Assembly (NCBI GenBank): GCA_977006965.1
Contig: OZ345359.1
Location: forward strand, 3,038,001-3,102,000
Reading direction: 5' to 3'
DNA length: 64,000 nt
Source: Phymatolithon calcareum
Lineage: Eukaryota; Rhodophyta; Florideophyceae; Hapalidiales
The notes beneath the pieces are model-generated. The model searched no databases, had not been told where the DNA came from, and saw only the letters and a list, made by a program, of their open reading frames with translations. How positions within the stretch are numbered: the first letter of the stretch is position 1; every line of letters begins with the position of its first letter. This document shows positions 19,752 to 31,896 of the stretch, one piece after another. The position numbers and the translations under genes were made by a program.

Positions 19752-19767
19752 TCTTGACAAACTTCGT
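19752..19767. repeat. Target-site duplication, right copy
   Basis: Exact match to 19,565-19,580. Confidence 0.85.
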
Positions 19768-21977
19768 GATACGCCCCCACGGGTGCCGCAATAGACGCTT
19801 CGCGTCCTTGCTTCTCGCCCTATTGCCCATTACGCTGAGTCCTTCGCCGGCTCTCTCTGGCCCTCCGCCAATAAATACGTGTGAGGGTCTTAGGAGACAA
19901 GACGAGAGTGATGACTAGTAGGAATGAGTTTTGGAACTTCAATTCGAGTTCCGCGAGGCTTTGGTTCCTCATACCGAGAGAAACTGCTTTCTCCTCTTCG
20001 CGGGGCTCGCAAGGCAGTGCTTTATTGCTAAATTATCTTCTACTCAGATTACTGCAGGTCATTATTTTTCTTTCTTTCTTTTATGCAGGTTTCGGAGTTG
20101 TTGACCAACTCCCCATCCTTACGACTACAGTAGACTATAACAGATACGAGTGGAACTTGATGTCACAATGGCCCAATCTTCAGCCGCCGTCCTTCAACGG
20201 GATGACCCGGGTTGGAAAGTCCTTATTTTTGTTAGCCAATTAGGAAAGCACTCCTGCTTCTCTGCCTGCCGCTCGAGCTATGATTCGATTCCATCCGGAG
20301 CAAGCGTGGTGGATCCACGATCTGTCATACCGAGAGAAGAATGATGCATTGAGAAGGCGGCATAATTGGTCAGCTCTTTCTCCCGCTGGTTGCACGGTTG
20401 CATTGGCGCTGGTCTCAAGAATAAATCGATACTCCTTTCCATTCTTTCCGAGCACACATACCCCTCGGGCGGTCCCAGAATGACGATGGACAACAGCAGA
20501 ATCAGCACAGAACTTGTCAATAGTCGTAAGAGAGCCGGTTCTCATTTACACAGCTTCTGCCACGAGACACCGGCCAATCACTTCAACATCAAAGCCGTAA
20601 ATTGAATCAGATGGTGGCCCATGATCTCCATATTTCGAGTGGCTCCCAAGCAGTCCACACGACGTTGGAAAATGTTCTTCCACTGCCACTGCCGCAATCG
20701 CGCGAAAAACTGTTCGATACGAGTTGGGAAGTCCTGCAAAACTTGCGAAGCTTATTCAGCCTCAAACACTGGCTTCAGTTGAGCCATATGTGGGTGAATT
20801 TTTTCAAAGTCAGGTGGATGTGGCAGATCCATCGTGGGTTTTCCTAAGCACAGTCGTGAAACATCTTCCAGAGCGGATCGCAAGGACGATGGTACTTCCT
20901 TTTCTGACTGAAAAGATAGTTGATTATAGAGGTGCAGCAAAGCATTAATGAGGTGCAGTAGTTGTTCCTCTTGTTGAGGTTATAAAAACATCGCCAAGCT
21001 CGAGCGGTGTCCGCGGAGGCGAATGCACAACGAAAGAAGCGACTCTGGAATATTGCGGGCTCTGTCGAGGAGAAAGGACCGTCCCACTGTCTTCGCCCTG
21101 TGAATTCCAGGTTGACTCTCGTCACCGTTATTCACAGGTGTGCCTCTATGCGATCCAGTTGCCCTTCCCTTCCCATTAGGAGTTTTTGAAGAATAACCGC
21201 TTGCATCGGAGACATCGAATTCACAAACTTGGCAGTGCGAATGATTTTGAGAAGCAGGCACTCCACCGGACTGCTGAGATTGCACCTGCGGAAGAACTTG
21301 TGCTTGATGCGCTCGAGTCTGCACTTGCACAAGAGTCTGCTTCCATTGGGCTTCCCGATATGCTTCCACAAAGCGATCGTAGAGCCGACGAAGTGATGGG
21401 TCCTGCTTTTTTAACGAACCGACCTTATTTGATGCAGACTTGTACTCAGGTGTTCCTCGTTTTGCAGTGACGAGAGCTTCTCTGGAGGAATGTTTTTGCA
21501 GCTAGGGCTGCGACGATAGCAACGAACCCGGGTTTTGCGGGCTTGAACAGAGTAACGGAGCTACCAAGGTAGTAGCATCTGAAACACATCTCCTTTACAG
21601 TCTTATGTGTGTTTCTGAGGGCGTGTAATAAATTCAAAATTCAAAAAAAAGTGACGAGACCTGTCTTGGCGGCGGTCTTTAGGTCATTCATCATCCCCAG
21701 ACAAAGAGTCAATAATTCTCGAAACTGCACTTTAAGAGCTTGATGAGCGAAGTGGGTACTGTGCCGCTGCAACAAAGCTGCCGTATTCGCCATATTTGAC
21801 TCCAATGCTCTGGGCATCAAGTCTTAGGTTGGGCGATCAGGAGCCTTGCGCTCCTCTAAGAACGTTTGTAGAGAGAAAACAGAGCTTGCGGGTAGAGATG
21901 ACACAGTGTGAGTTGAAGTATAGACAATGGTAGGTTTTGCACACCTGCGAAAAACTGCCCAACGGTGAAAAAAATAG
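19768..21977. other. Gene-poor flank of the satellite array
   Basis: Several medium frames are open but none is recognisable. They include 19,881-20,243 (+, with a hydrophobic run LLLNYLLLRLLQVIIFLSFF), 20,240-20,545 (-, 101 codons from a true ATG) and 21,132-21,371 (-, Lys/Arg-rich: LERIKHKFFRRCNLSSPVEC, then PMQAVILQKLLMGREGQLDR). The last looks most like former coding sequence. Short frames and frequent stops suggest decay. Near 21,640 an AATTCAAAATTCAAAAAAAA run may be an old poly(A)-type element end. Confidence 0.35.
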
Positions 21978-22285
21978 AAATAAATCGTGAGCATGGCGCT
22001 TGAGTAGACCAACCACGAGACGCATTTCTGGCATTCTACATGCCTGCGCATTCAGTTTGGATCCAGCTGTGACCAGACGTTTTCACAAGAACATCTGCCT
22101 GGGTGAGTGTCTCATTGATCGATCAGGCCAAGATGTTGCAATCGGTTGCAACCGGTTGCAACCAGTGCCAACAGGTCCCACGCGGTCCCAAACGGTGGCA
22201 AAGAAGCACACAAGGTGTTACACCGTGATTTACACGTCATCATGACTGATATACACGGGTGTGACACCGTGATATACACGTCATT
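21978..22285 (+). repeat. Diverged edge monomer (B-like)
   Basis: The first recognisable unit begins in the degraded AAATAAATCGTGAGCATGG stretch (about 21,978) and becomes clear at TTGAGTAGACCAACCACGAG. It carries the longer B-type decamer block, including the 16-bp palindrome at 22,146-22,161. It differs from the rest at many positions, as expected for the edge of an array where exchange is rare. Confidence 0.85.
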
Positions 22286-22301
22286 ATGACTGATATACAC
22301 G
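22214..22301 (+). repeat. 44-bp tandem duplication inside the edge monomer
   Basis: The segment starting GGTGTTACACCGTG at 22,214 is repeated from 22,258 (GGTGTGACACCGTG), each copy running to ACACGG. The left copy carries private changes (GTTACACC, GATTTACACG, CATCATG). No other monomer has this doubling. Confidence 0.9.
22258..22290. promoter_or_regulatory. Three abutting interrupted palindromes (representative copy)
   Basis: GGTGTGACACC (22,258-22,268), CGTGATATACACG (22,268-22,280) and GTCATTATGAC (22,280-22,290) are each symmetric with arms of 5, 4 and 5 bp. They sit end to end, sharing one base at each junction. The set recurs in nearly every monomer. Such sites suit dimeric DNA-binding proteins. 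Binding is inferred, not shown. Confidence 0.5.
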
Positions 22302-22302
22302 G

Positions 22303-22356
22303 GTCATTACAGTCAGAACTGTCAAATCAGTCAAAACAGTCATATCGGTCAATAAT
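22303..22356. repeat. 9-bp phased GTCA sub-repeat (representative copy)
   Basis: GTCA occurs at 22,303, 22,312, 22,321, 22,330, 22,339 and 22,348, six times at exactly 9-bp spacing. It is present in all monomers I read, apart from single changes and a one-base insertion upstream of it at about 25,495. Confidence 0.9.
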
Positions 22357-23144
22357 AAATTCCTCGTGTGCACGCCGGTTGAGTAGACCAACCACGAGAC
22401 GCATTTCTGGCATTCTACATGCCTGCGCATTCAGTTTGGATCCAGCTGTGACCAGAGGTTTTCACCAGAACATCTCCCTGGGTGAGTGTCTCATAGATCG
22501 ATCAGGACAAGATGCTGCAATCAGTGCCAACCGGTCCCAGACTGTCCCAGACGGTGGCAAAGAAGCACACAAGGTGTGACACCGTGATATACACGTCATT
22601 ATGACTGATATACACGGGTCATTACAGTCAGAACTGTCAAATCAGTCAAAACAGTCATATCGGTCAATAATAAATTCCTCGTGTGCACGCCGGTTGAGTA
22701 GACCAACCACGAGACGCATTTCTGGCATTCTACATGCCTGCGCATTCAGTTTGGATCCAGCTGTGACCAGAAGTTTTCACCAGAACATCTGCCTGGGTGA
22801 GTGTCTCATAGATCGATCAGGACAAGATGCTGCAATCAGTGCCAACCGGTTCCAGACTGTCCCAGACGGTGGCAAAGAAGCACACAAGGTGTGACACCGT
22901 GATATACACGTCATTATGACTGATATACACGGGTCATTACAGTCAGAACTGTCAAATCAGTCAAAACAGTCATATCGGTCAATAATAAATTCGTCGTGTG
23001 CACGCCGGTTGAGTAGACCAACCACGAGACGCATTTCTGGCATTCTACATGCCTGCGCATTCAGTTTGGATCCAGCTGTGACCAGAGGTTTTCACCAGAA
23101 CATCTGCCTGGGTGAGTGTCTCATTGATCGATCAGGACAAGATG

Positions 23145-23214
23145 TTGCAATCGGTTGCAACCGGTTGCAATCAGTGCCAACAGGTCCCACGCGGTGCCAA
23201 ACGTTGGCAAAGAA
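23145..23214. repeat. 10-bp sub-repeat block (seven decamers, type B; representative copy)
   Basis: The block divides into decamers of the form TTGCAATCGG, TTGCAACCGG, TTGCAATCAG, TGCCAACAGG, TCCCACGCGG and so on. A monomers have five such decamers (for example 22,515-22,564). The 20-bp length difference between A and B is exactly two decamers. Confidence 0.9.
23155..23170. promoter_or_regulatory. 16-bp perfect palindrome specific to B monomers (representative copy)
   Basis: TTGCAACCGGTTGCAA equals its own reverse complement. It is created by the two extra decamers and so is absent from A monomers. By my reading it is intact in 43 of 48 complete B units. Five B' units have TTACAA in the right arm. 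A protein-binding role is a hypothesis. Confidence 0.5.
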
Positions 23215-26126
23215 GCACACAAGGTGTGACACCGTGATATACACGTCATTATGACTGATATACACGGGTCATTACAGTCAGAACTGTCAAATCAGTCAAA
23301 ACAGTCATATCGGTCAATAATAAATTCGTCGTGTGCACGCCGGTTGAGTAGACCAACCACGAGACGCATTTCTGGCATTCTACATGCCTGCGCATTCAGT
23401 TTGGATCCAGCTGTGACCAGAGGTTTTCACCAGAACATCTCCCTGGGTGAGTGTCTCATAGATCGATCAGGACAAGATGTTGCAATCAGTGCCAACCGGT
23501 CCCAGACTGTCCCAGACGGTGGCAAAGAAGCACACAAGGTGTGACACCGTGATATACACGTCATTATGACTGATATACACGGGTCATTACAGTCAGAACT
23601 GTCAAATCAGTCAAAACAGTCATATCGGTCAATAATAAATTCGTCGTGTGCACGCCGGTTGAGTAGACCAACCACGAGACGCATTTCTGGCATTCTACAT
23701 GCCTGCGCATTCAGTTTGGATCCAGCTGTGACCAGAGGTTTTCACCAGAACATCTCCCTGGGTGAGTGTCTCATAGATCGATCAGGACAAGATGTTGCAA
23801 TCAGTGCCAACCGGTCCCAGACTGTCCCAGACGGTGGCAAAGAAGCACACAAGGTGTGACACCGTGATATACACGTCATTATGACTGATATTCACGGGTC
23901 ATTACAGTCAGAACTGTCAAATCAGTCAAAACAGTCATATCGGTCAATAATAAATTCGTCGTGTGCACGCCGGTTGAGTAGACCAACCACGAGACGCATT
24001 TCTGGCATTCTACATGCCTGCGCATTCAGTTTGGATCCAGCTGTGACCAGAGGTTTTCACCAGAACATCTCCCTGGGTGAGTGTCTCATAGATCGATCAG
24101 GACAAGATGTTGCAATCAGTGCCAACCGGTCCCAGACTGTCCCAGACGGTGGCAAAGAAGCACACAAGGTGTGACACCGTGATATACACGTCATTATGAC
24201 TGATATACACGGGTCATTACAGTCAGAACTGTCAAATCAGTCAAAACAGTCATATCGGTCAATAATAAATTCGTCGTGTGCACGCCGGTTGAGTAGACCA
24301 ACCACGAGACGCATTTCTGGCATTCTACATGCCTGCGCATTCAGTTTGGATCCAGCTGTGACCAGAGGTTTTCACCAGAACATCTCCCTGCGTGAGTGTC
24401 TCATAGATCGATCAGGACAAGATGTTGCAATCAGTGCCAACCGGTCCCAGACTGTCCCAGACGGTGGCAAAGAAGCACACAAGGTGTGACACCGTGATAT
24501 ACACGTCATTATGACTGATATACACGGGTCATTACAGTCAGAACTGTCAAATCAGTCAAAACAGTCATATCGGTCAATAATAAATTCGTCGTGTGCACGC
24601 CGGTTGAGTAGACCAACCACGAGACGCATTTCTGGCATTCTACATGCCTGCGCATTCAGTTTGGATCCAGCTGTGACCAGAGGTTTTCACCAGAACATCT
24701 CCCTGGGTGAGTGTCTCATAGATCGATCAGGACAAGATGTTGCAATCAGTGCCAACCGGTCCCAGACTGTCCCAGACGGTGGCAAAGAAGCACACAAGGT
24801 GTGACACCGTGATATACACGTCATTATGACTGATATACACGGGTCATTACAGTCAGAACTGTCAAATCAGTCAAAACAGTCATATCGGTCAATAATAAAT
24901 TCCTCGTGTGCACGCCGGTTGAGTAGACCAACCACGAGACGCATTTCTGGCATTCTACATGCCTGCGCATTCAGTTTGGATCCAGCTGTGACAAGAGGTT
25001 TTCACCAGAACATCTCCCTGGGTGAGTGTCTCATTGATCGATAGGGACAAGATGTTGCAATCGGTTGCAACCGGTTGCAATCAGTGCCAACAGGTCCCAC
25101 GCGGTCGCAAACGTTGGCAAAGAAGCACACAAGGTGTGACACAGTGATATACACGTCATTATGACTGATATACACGGGTCATTACAGTCAGAACTGTCAA
25201 ATCAGTCAAAACAGTCATATCGGTCAATAATAAATTCGTCGTGTGCACGCCGGTTGAGTAGACCAACCACGAGACGCATTTCTGGCATTCTACATGCCTG
25301 CCCATTCAGTTTGGATCCAGCTGTGACCAGAGGTTTTCACCAGAACATCTCCCTGGGTGAGTGTCTCATAGATCGATCAGGACAAGATGTTGCAATCAGT
25401 GCCAACCGGTCCCAGACTGTCCCAGACGGTGGCAAAGAAGCACACAAGGTGTGACACCGTGATATACACGTCATTATGACTGATATACACGGGTCCATTA
25501 CAGTCAGAACTGTCAAATCAGTCAAAACAGTCATATCGGTCAATAATAAATTCGTCGTGTGCACGCCGGTTGAGTAGACCAACCACGAGACGCATTTCTG
25601 GCATTCTACATGCCTGCGCATTCAGTTTGGATCCACCTGTGACCAGAGGTTTTAACCAGAACATCTCCCTGGGTGAGTGTCTCATAGATCGATCAGGACA
25701 AGATGTTGCAATCAGTGCCAACCGGTCCCAGACTGTCCCAGACGGTGGCAAAGAAGCACACAAGGTGTGACACCGTGATATACACGTCATTATGACTGAT
25801 ATACACGGGTCATTACAGTCAGAACTGTCAAATCAGTCAAAACAGTCATATCGGTCAATAATAAATTCGTCGTGTGCACGCCGGTTGAGTAGACCAACCA
25901 CGAGACGCATTTCTGGCATTCTACATGCCTGCGCATTCAGTTTAGATCCAGCTGTGACCAGAGGTTTGCACCAGAACATCTCCCTGGGTGAGTGTCTCAT
26001 TGATCGATCAGGACAAGATGTTGCAATCGGTTGCAACCGGTTACAATCAGTGCCAACAGGTCCCACGCGGTCGCAAACGTTGGCAAAGAAGCACACAAGG
26101 TGTGACACCGTGATATACACGTCATT

Positions 26127-27406
26127 ATGACTGATATACACGGGTCATTACAGTCAGAACTGTCAAATCAGTCAAAACAGTCATATCGGTCAATAATAAA
26201 TTCGTCGTGTGCACGCCGGTTGAGTAGACCAACCACGAGACGCATTTCTGGCATTCTACATGCCTGCGCATTCAGTTTGGATCCAGCTGTGACCAGAGGT
26301 TTTCACCAGAACATCTCCCTGGGTGAGTGTCTCATAGATCGATCAGGACAAGATGTTGCAATCAGTGCCAACCGGTCCCAGACTGTCCCAGACGGTGGCA
26401 AAGAAGCACACAAGGTGTGACACCGTGATATACACGTCATTATGACTGATATACACGGGTCATTACAGTCAGAACTGTCAAATCAGTCAAAACAGTCATA
26501 TCGGTCAATAATAAATTCGTCGTGTGCACGCCGGTTGAGTAGACCAACCACGAGACGCATTTCTGGCATTCTACATGCCTGCGCATTCAGTTTGGATCCA
26601 GCTGTGACCAGAGGTTTTCACCAGAACATCTCCCTGGGTGAGTGTCTCATAGATCGATCAGGACAAGATGTTGCAATCAGTGCCAACCGGTCCCAGACTG
26701 TCCCAGACGGTGGCAAAGAAGCACACAAGGTGTGACACCGTGATATACACGTCATTATGACTGATATACACGGGTCATTACAGTCAGAACTGTCAAATCA
26801 GTCAAAACAGTCATATCGGTCAATAATAAATTCGTCGTGTGCACGCCGGTTGAGTAGACCAACCACGAGACGCATTTCTGGCATTCTACATGCCTGCGCA
26901 TTCAGTTTGGATCCAGCTGTGACCAGAGGTTTTCACCAGAACATCTCCCTGGGTGAGTGTCTCATAGATCGATCAGGACAAGATGTTGCAATCAGTGCCA
27001 ACCGGTCCCAGACTGTCCCAGACGGTGGCAAAGAAGCACACAAGGTGTGACACCGTGATATACACGTCATTATGACTGATATACACGGGTCATTACAGTC
27101 AGAACTGTCAAATCAGTCAAAACAGTCATATCGGTCAATAATAAATTCGTCGTGTGCACGCCGGTTGAGTAGACCAACCACGAGACGCATTTCTGGCATT
27201 CTACATGCCTGCGCATTCAGTTTAGATCCAGCTGTGACCAGAGGTTTTCACCAGAACATCTCCCTGGGTGAGTGTCTCATTGATCGATCAGGACAAGATG
27301 TTGCAATCGGTTGCAACCGGTTACAATCAGTGCCAACAGGTCCCACGCGGTCGCAAACGTTGGCAAAGAAGCACACAAGGTGTGACACCGTGATATACAC
27401 GTCATT
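26127..27406 (+). repeat. AAAB' block
   Basis: Three A units (26,127, 26,442, 26,757) and one B' unit (27,072). The B' haplotype (TTTAGATCC, CATTGATCG, GGTTACAA, GGTCGCAAACGTTGG) also occurs at 25,792. Confidence 0.8.
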
Positions 27407-30400
27407 ATGACTGATATACACGGGTCATTACAGTCAGAACTGTCAAATCAGTCAAAACAGTCATATCGGTCAATAATAAATTCCTCGTGTGCACGCCGGT
27501 TGAGTAGACCAACCACGAGACGCATTTCTGGCATTCTACATGCCTGCGCATTCAGTTTGGATCCAGCTGTGACCAGAGGTTTTCACCAGAACATCTCCCT
27601 GGGTGAGTGTCTCATAGATCGATCAGGACAAGATGTTGCAATCAGTGCCAACCGGTCCCAGACTGTCCCAGACGGTGGCAAAGAAGCACACAAGGTGTGA
27701 CACCGTGATATACACGTCATTATGACTGATATACACGGGTCATTACAGTCAGAACTGTCAAATCAGTCAAAACAGTCATATCGGTCAATAATAAATTCGT
27801 CGTGTGCACGCCGGTTGAGTAGACCAACCACGAGACGCATTTCTGGCATTCTACATGCCTGCGCATTCAGTTTGGATCCAGCTGTGACCAGAGGTTTTCA
27901 CCAGAACATCTCCCTGGGTGAGTGTCTCATAGATCGATCAGGACAAGATGTTGCAATCAGTGCCAACCGGTCCCAGACTGTCCCAGACGGTGGCAAAGAA
28001 GCACACAAGGTGTGACACCGTGATATACACGTCATTATGACTGATATACACGGGTCATTACAGTCAGAACTGTCAAATCAGTCAAAACAGTCATATCGGT
28101 CAATAATAAATTCGTCGTGTGCACGCCGGTTGAGTAGACCAACCACGAGACGCATTTCTGGCATTCTACATGCCTGCGCATTCAGTTTGGATCCAGCTGT
28201 GACCAGAGGTTTTCACCAGAACATCTCCCTGGGTGAGTGTCTCATAGATCGATCAGGATAAGATGTTGCAATCGGTTGCAACCGGTTGCAATCAGTGCCA
28301 ACAGGTCCCACGCGGTCCCAAACGGTGGCAAAGAAGCACACAAGGTGTGACACCGTGATATACACGTCATTATGACTGATATACACGGGTCATTACAGTC
28401 AGAACTGTCAAATCAGTCAAAACAGTCATATCGGTCAATAATAAATTCGTCGTGTGCACGCCGGTTGAGTAGACCAACCACGAGACGCATTTCTGGCATT
28501 CTACATGCCTGCGCATTCAGTTTGGATCCAGCTGTGACCAGAGGTTTTCACCAGAACATCTCCCTGGGTGAGTGTCTCATAGATCGATCAGGACAAGATG
28601 TTGCAATCAGTGCCAACCGGTCCCAGACTGTCCCAGACGGTGGCAAAGAAGCACACAAGGTGTGACACCGTGATATACACGTCATTATGACTGATATACA
28701 CGGGTCATTACAGTCAGAACTGTCAAATCAGTCAAAACAGTCATATCGGTCAATAATAAATTCGTCGTGTGCACGCCGGTTGAGTAGACCAACCACGAGA
28801 CGCATTTCTGGCATTCTACATGCCTGCGCATTCAGTTTGGATCCAGCTGTGACCAGAGGTTTTCACCAGAACATCTCCCTGGGTGAGTGTCTCATAGATC
28901 GATCAGGACAAGATGTTGCAATCAGTGCCAACCGGTCCCAGACTGTCCCAGACGGTGGCAAAGAAGCACACAAGGTGTGACACCGTGATATACACGTCAT
29001 TATGACTGATATACACGGGTCATTACAGTCAGAACTGTCAAATCAGTCAAAACAGTCATATCGGTCAATAATAAATTCGTCGTGTGCACGCCGGTTGAGT
29101 AGACCAACCACGAGACGCATTTCTGGCATTCTACATGCCTGCGCATTCAGTTTGGATCCAGCTGTGACCAGAGGTTTTCACCAGAACATCTCCCTGGGTG
29201 AGTGTCTCATAGATCGATCAGGACAAGATGTTGCAATCAGTGCCAACCGGTCCCAGACTGTCCCAGACGGTGGCAAAGAAGCACACAAGGTGTGACACCG
29301 TGATATACACGTCATTATGACTGATATACACGGGTCATTACAGTCAGAACTGTCAAATCAGTCAAAACAGTCATATCGGTCAATAATAAATTCGTCGTGT
29401 GCACGCCGGTTGAGTAGACCAACCACGAGACGCATTTCTGGCATTCTACATGCCTGCGCATTCAGTTTAGATCCAGCTGTGACCAGAGGTTTTCACCAGA
29501 ACATCTCCCTGGGTGAGTGTCTCATTGATCGATCAGGACAAGATGTTGCAATCGGTTGCAACCGGTTACAATCAGTGCCAACAGGTCCCACGCGGTCGCA
29601 AACGTTGGCAAAGAAGCACACAAGGTGTGACACCGTGATATACACGTCATTATGACTGATATACACGGGTCATTACAGTCAGAACTGTCAAATCAGTCAA
29701 AACAGTCATATCGGTCAATAATAAATTCCTCGTGTGCACGCCGGTTGAGTAGACCAACCACGAGACGCATTTCTGGCATTCTACATGCCTGCGCATTCAG
29801 TTTGGATCCAGCTGTGACCAGAGGTTTTCACCAGAACATCTCCCTGGGTGAGTGTCTCATAGATCGATCAGGACAAGATGTTGCAATCAGTGCCAACCGG
29901 TCCCAGACTGTCCCAGACGGTGGCAAAGAAGCACACAAGGTGTGACACCGTGATATACACGTCATTATGACTGATATACACGGGTCATTACAGTCAGAAC
30001 TGTCAAATCAGTCAAAACAGTCATATCGGTCAATAATAAATTCGTCGTGTGCACGCCGGTTGAGTAGACCAACCACGAGACGCATTTCTGGCATTCTACA
30101 TGCCTGCGCATTCAGTTTGGATCCAGCTGTGACCAGAGGTTTTCACCAGAACATCTCCCTGGGTGAGTGTCTCATAGATCGATCAGGACAAGATGTTGCA
30201 ATCAGTGCCAACCGGTCCCAGACTGTCCCAGACGGTGGCAAAGAAGCACACAAGGTGTGACACCGTGATATACACGTCATTATGACTGATATACACGGGT
30301 CATTACAGTCAGAACTGTCAAATCAGTCAAAACAGTCATATCGGTCAATAATAAATTCGTCGTGTGCACGCCGGTTGAGTAGACCAACCACGAGACGCAT

Positions 30401-31896
30401 TTCTGGCATTCTACATGCCTGCGCATTCAGTTTGGATCCAGCTGTGACCAGAGGTTTTCACCAGAACATCTCCCTGGGTGAGTGTCTCATAGATCGATCA
30501 GGATAAGATGTTGCAATCGGTTGCAACCGGTTGCAATCAGTGCCAACAGGTCCCACGCGGTCCCAAACGGTGGCAAAGAAGCACACAAGGTGTGACACCG
30601 TGATATACACGTCATTATGACTGATATACACGGGTCATTACAGTCAGAACTGTCAAATCAGTCAAAACAGTCATATCGGTCAATAATAAATTCGTCGTGT
30701 GCACGCCGGTTGAGTAGACCAACCACGAGACGCATTTCTGGCATTCTACATGCCTGCGCATTCAGTTTGGATCCAGCTGTGACCAGAGGTTTTCACCAGA
30801 ACATCTCCCTGGGTGAGTGTCTCATAGATCGATCAGGACAAGATGTTGCAATCAGTGCCAACCGGTCCCAGACTGTCCCAGACGGTGGCAAAGAAGCACA
30901 CAAGGTGTGACACCGTGATATACACGTCATTATGACTGATATACACGGGTCATTACAGTCAGAACTGTCAAATCAGTCAAAACAGTCATATCGGTCAATA
31001 ATAAATTCGTCGTGTGCACGCCGGTTGAGTAGACCAACCACGAGACGCATTTCTGGCATTCTACATGCCTGCGCATTCAGTTTGGATCCAGCTGTGACCA
31101 GAGGTTTTCACCAGAACATCTCCCTGGGTGAGTGTCTCATAGATCGATCAGGACAAGATGTTGCAATCAGTGCCAACCGGTCCCAGACTGTCCCAGACGG
31201 TGGCAAAGAAGCACACAAGGTGTGACACCGTGATATACACGTCATTATGACTGATATACACGGGTCATTACAGTCAGAACTGTCAAATCAGTCAAAACAG
31301 TCATATCGGTCAATAATAAATTCGTCGTGTGCACGCCGGTTGAGTAGACCAACCACGAGACGCATTTCTGGCATTCTACATGCCTGCGCATTCAGTTTGG
31401 ATCCAGCTGTGACCAGAGGTTTTCACCAGAACATCTCCCTGGGTGAGTGTCTCATAGATCGATCAGGACAAGATGTTGCAATCAGTGCCAACCGGTCCCA
31501 GACTGTCCCAGACGGTGGCAAAGAAGCACACAAGGTGTGACACCGTGATATACACGTCATTATGACTGATATACACGGGTCATTACAGTCAGAACTGTCA
31601 AATCAGTCAAAACAGTCATATCGGTCAATAATAAATTCGTCGTGTGCACGCCGGTTGAGTAGACCAACCACGAGACGCATTTCTGGCATTCTACATGCCT
31701 GCGCATTCAGTTTAGATCCAGCTGTGACCAGAGGTTTTCACCAGAACATCTCCCTGGGTGAGTGTCTCATTGATCGATCAGGACAAGATGTTGCAATCGG
31801 TTGCAACCGGTTACAATCAGTGCCAACAGGTCCCACGCGGTCGCAAACGTTGGCAAAGAAGCACACAAGGTGTGACACCGTGATATACACGTCATT
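27407..31896 (+). repeat. Higher-order repeat, 2,245-bp heptamer AABAAAB', two copies
   Basis: Units run A A B A A A B' from 27,407 and again from 29,652. Marker bases repeat in register: TTCCTCG in the first A, GGATAAG in the B, and the full B' haplotype in the seventh unit (29,317 and 31,562). Confidence 0.92.

Larger units (their letters stand above)
22286..26126 (+). repeat. Proximal, most diverged zone of the array (12 monomers)
   Basis: Order: A A B A A A A A B A A B. This zone holds most of the single-unit changes in the array. Examples are GATGCTGCAA in the first two units, ATATTCACGG at 23,889, CCTGCGTGAG at 24,388, GATAGGGAC at 25,040, an extra C at about 25,495, and CCACCTG with TTTAACC near 25,634-25,655. 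Confidence 0.85.

Noticed and set aside
23251-23254. ATGA overlap between successive frames as translational coupling
   Set aside because: Coupling of this type is a bacterial or viral device and the frames themselves are unlikely to be translated.
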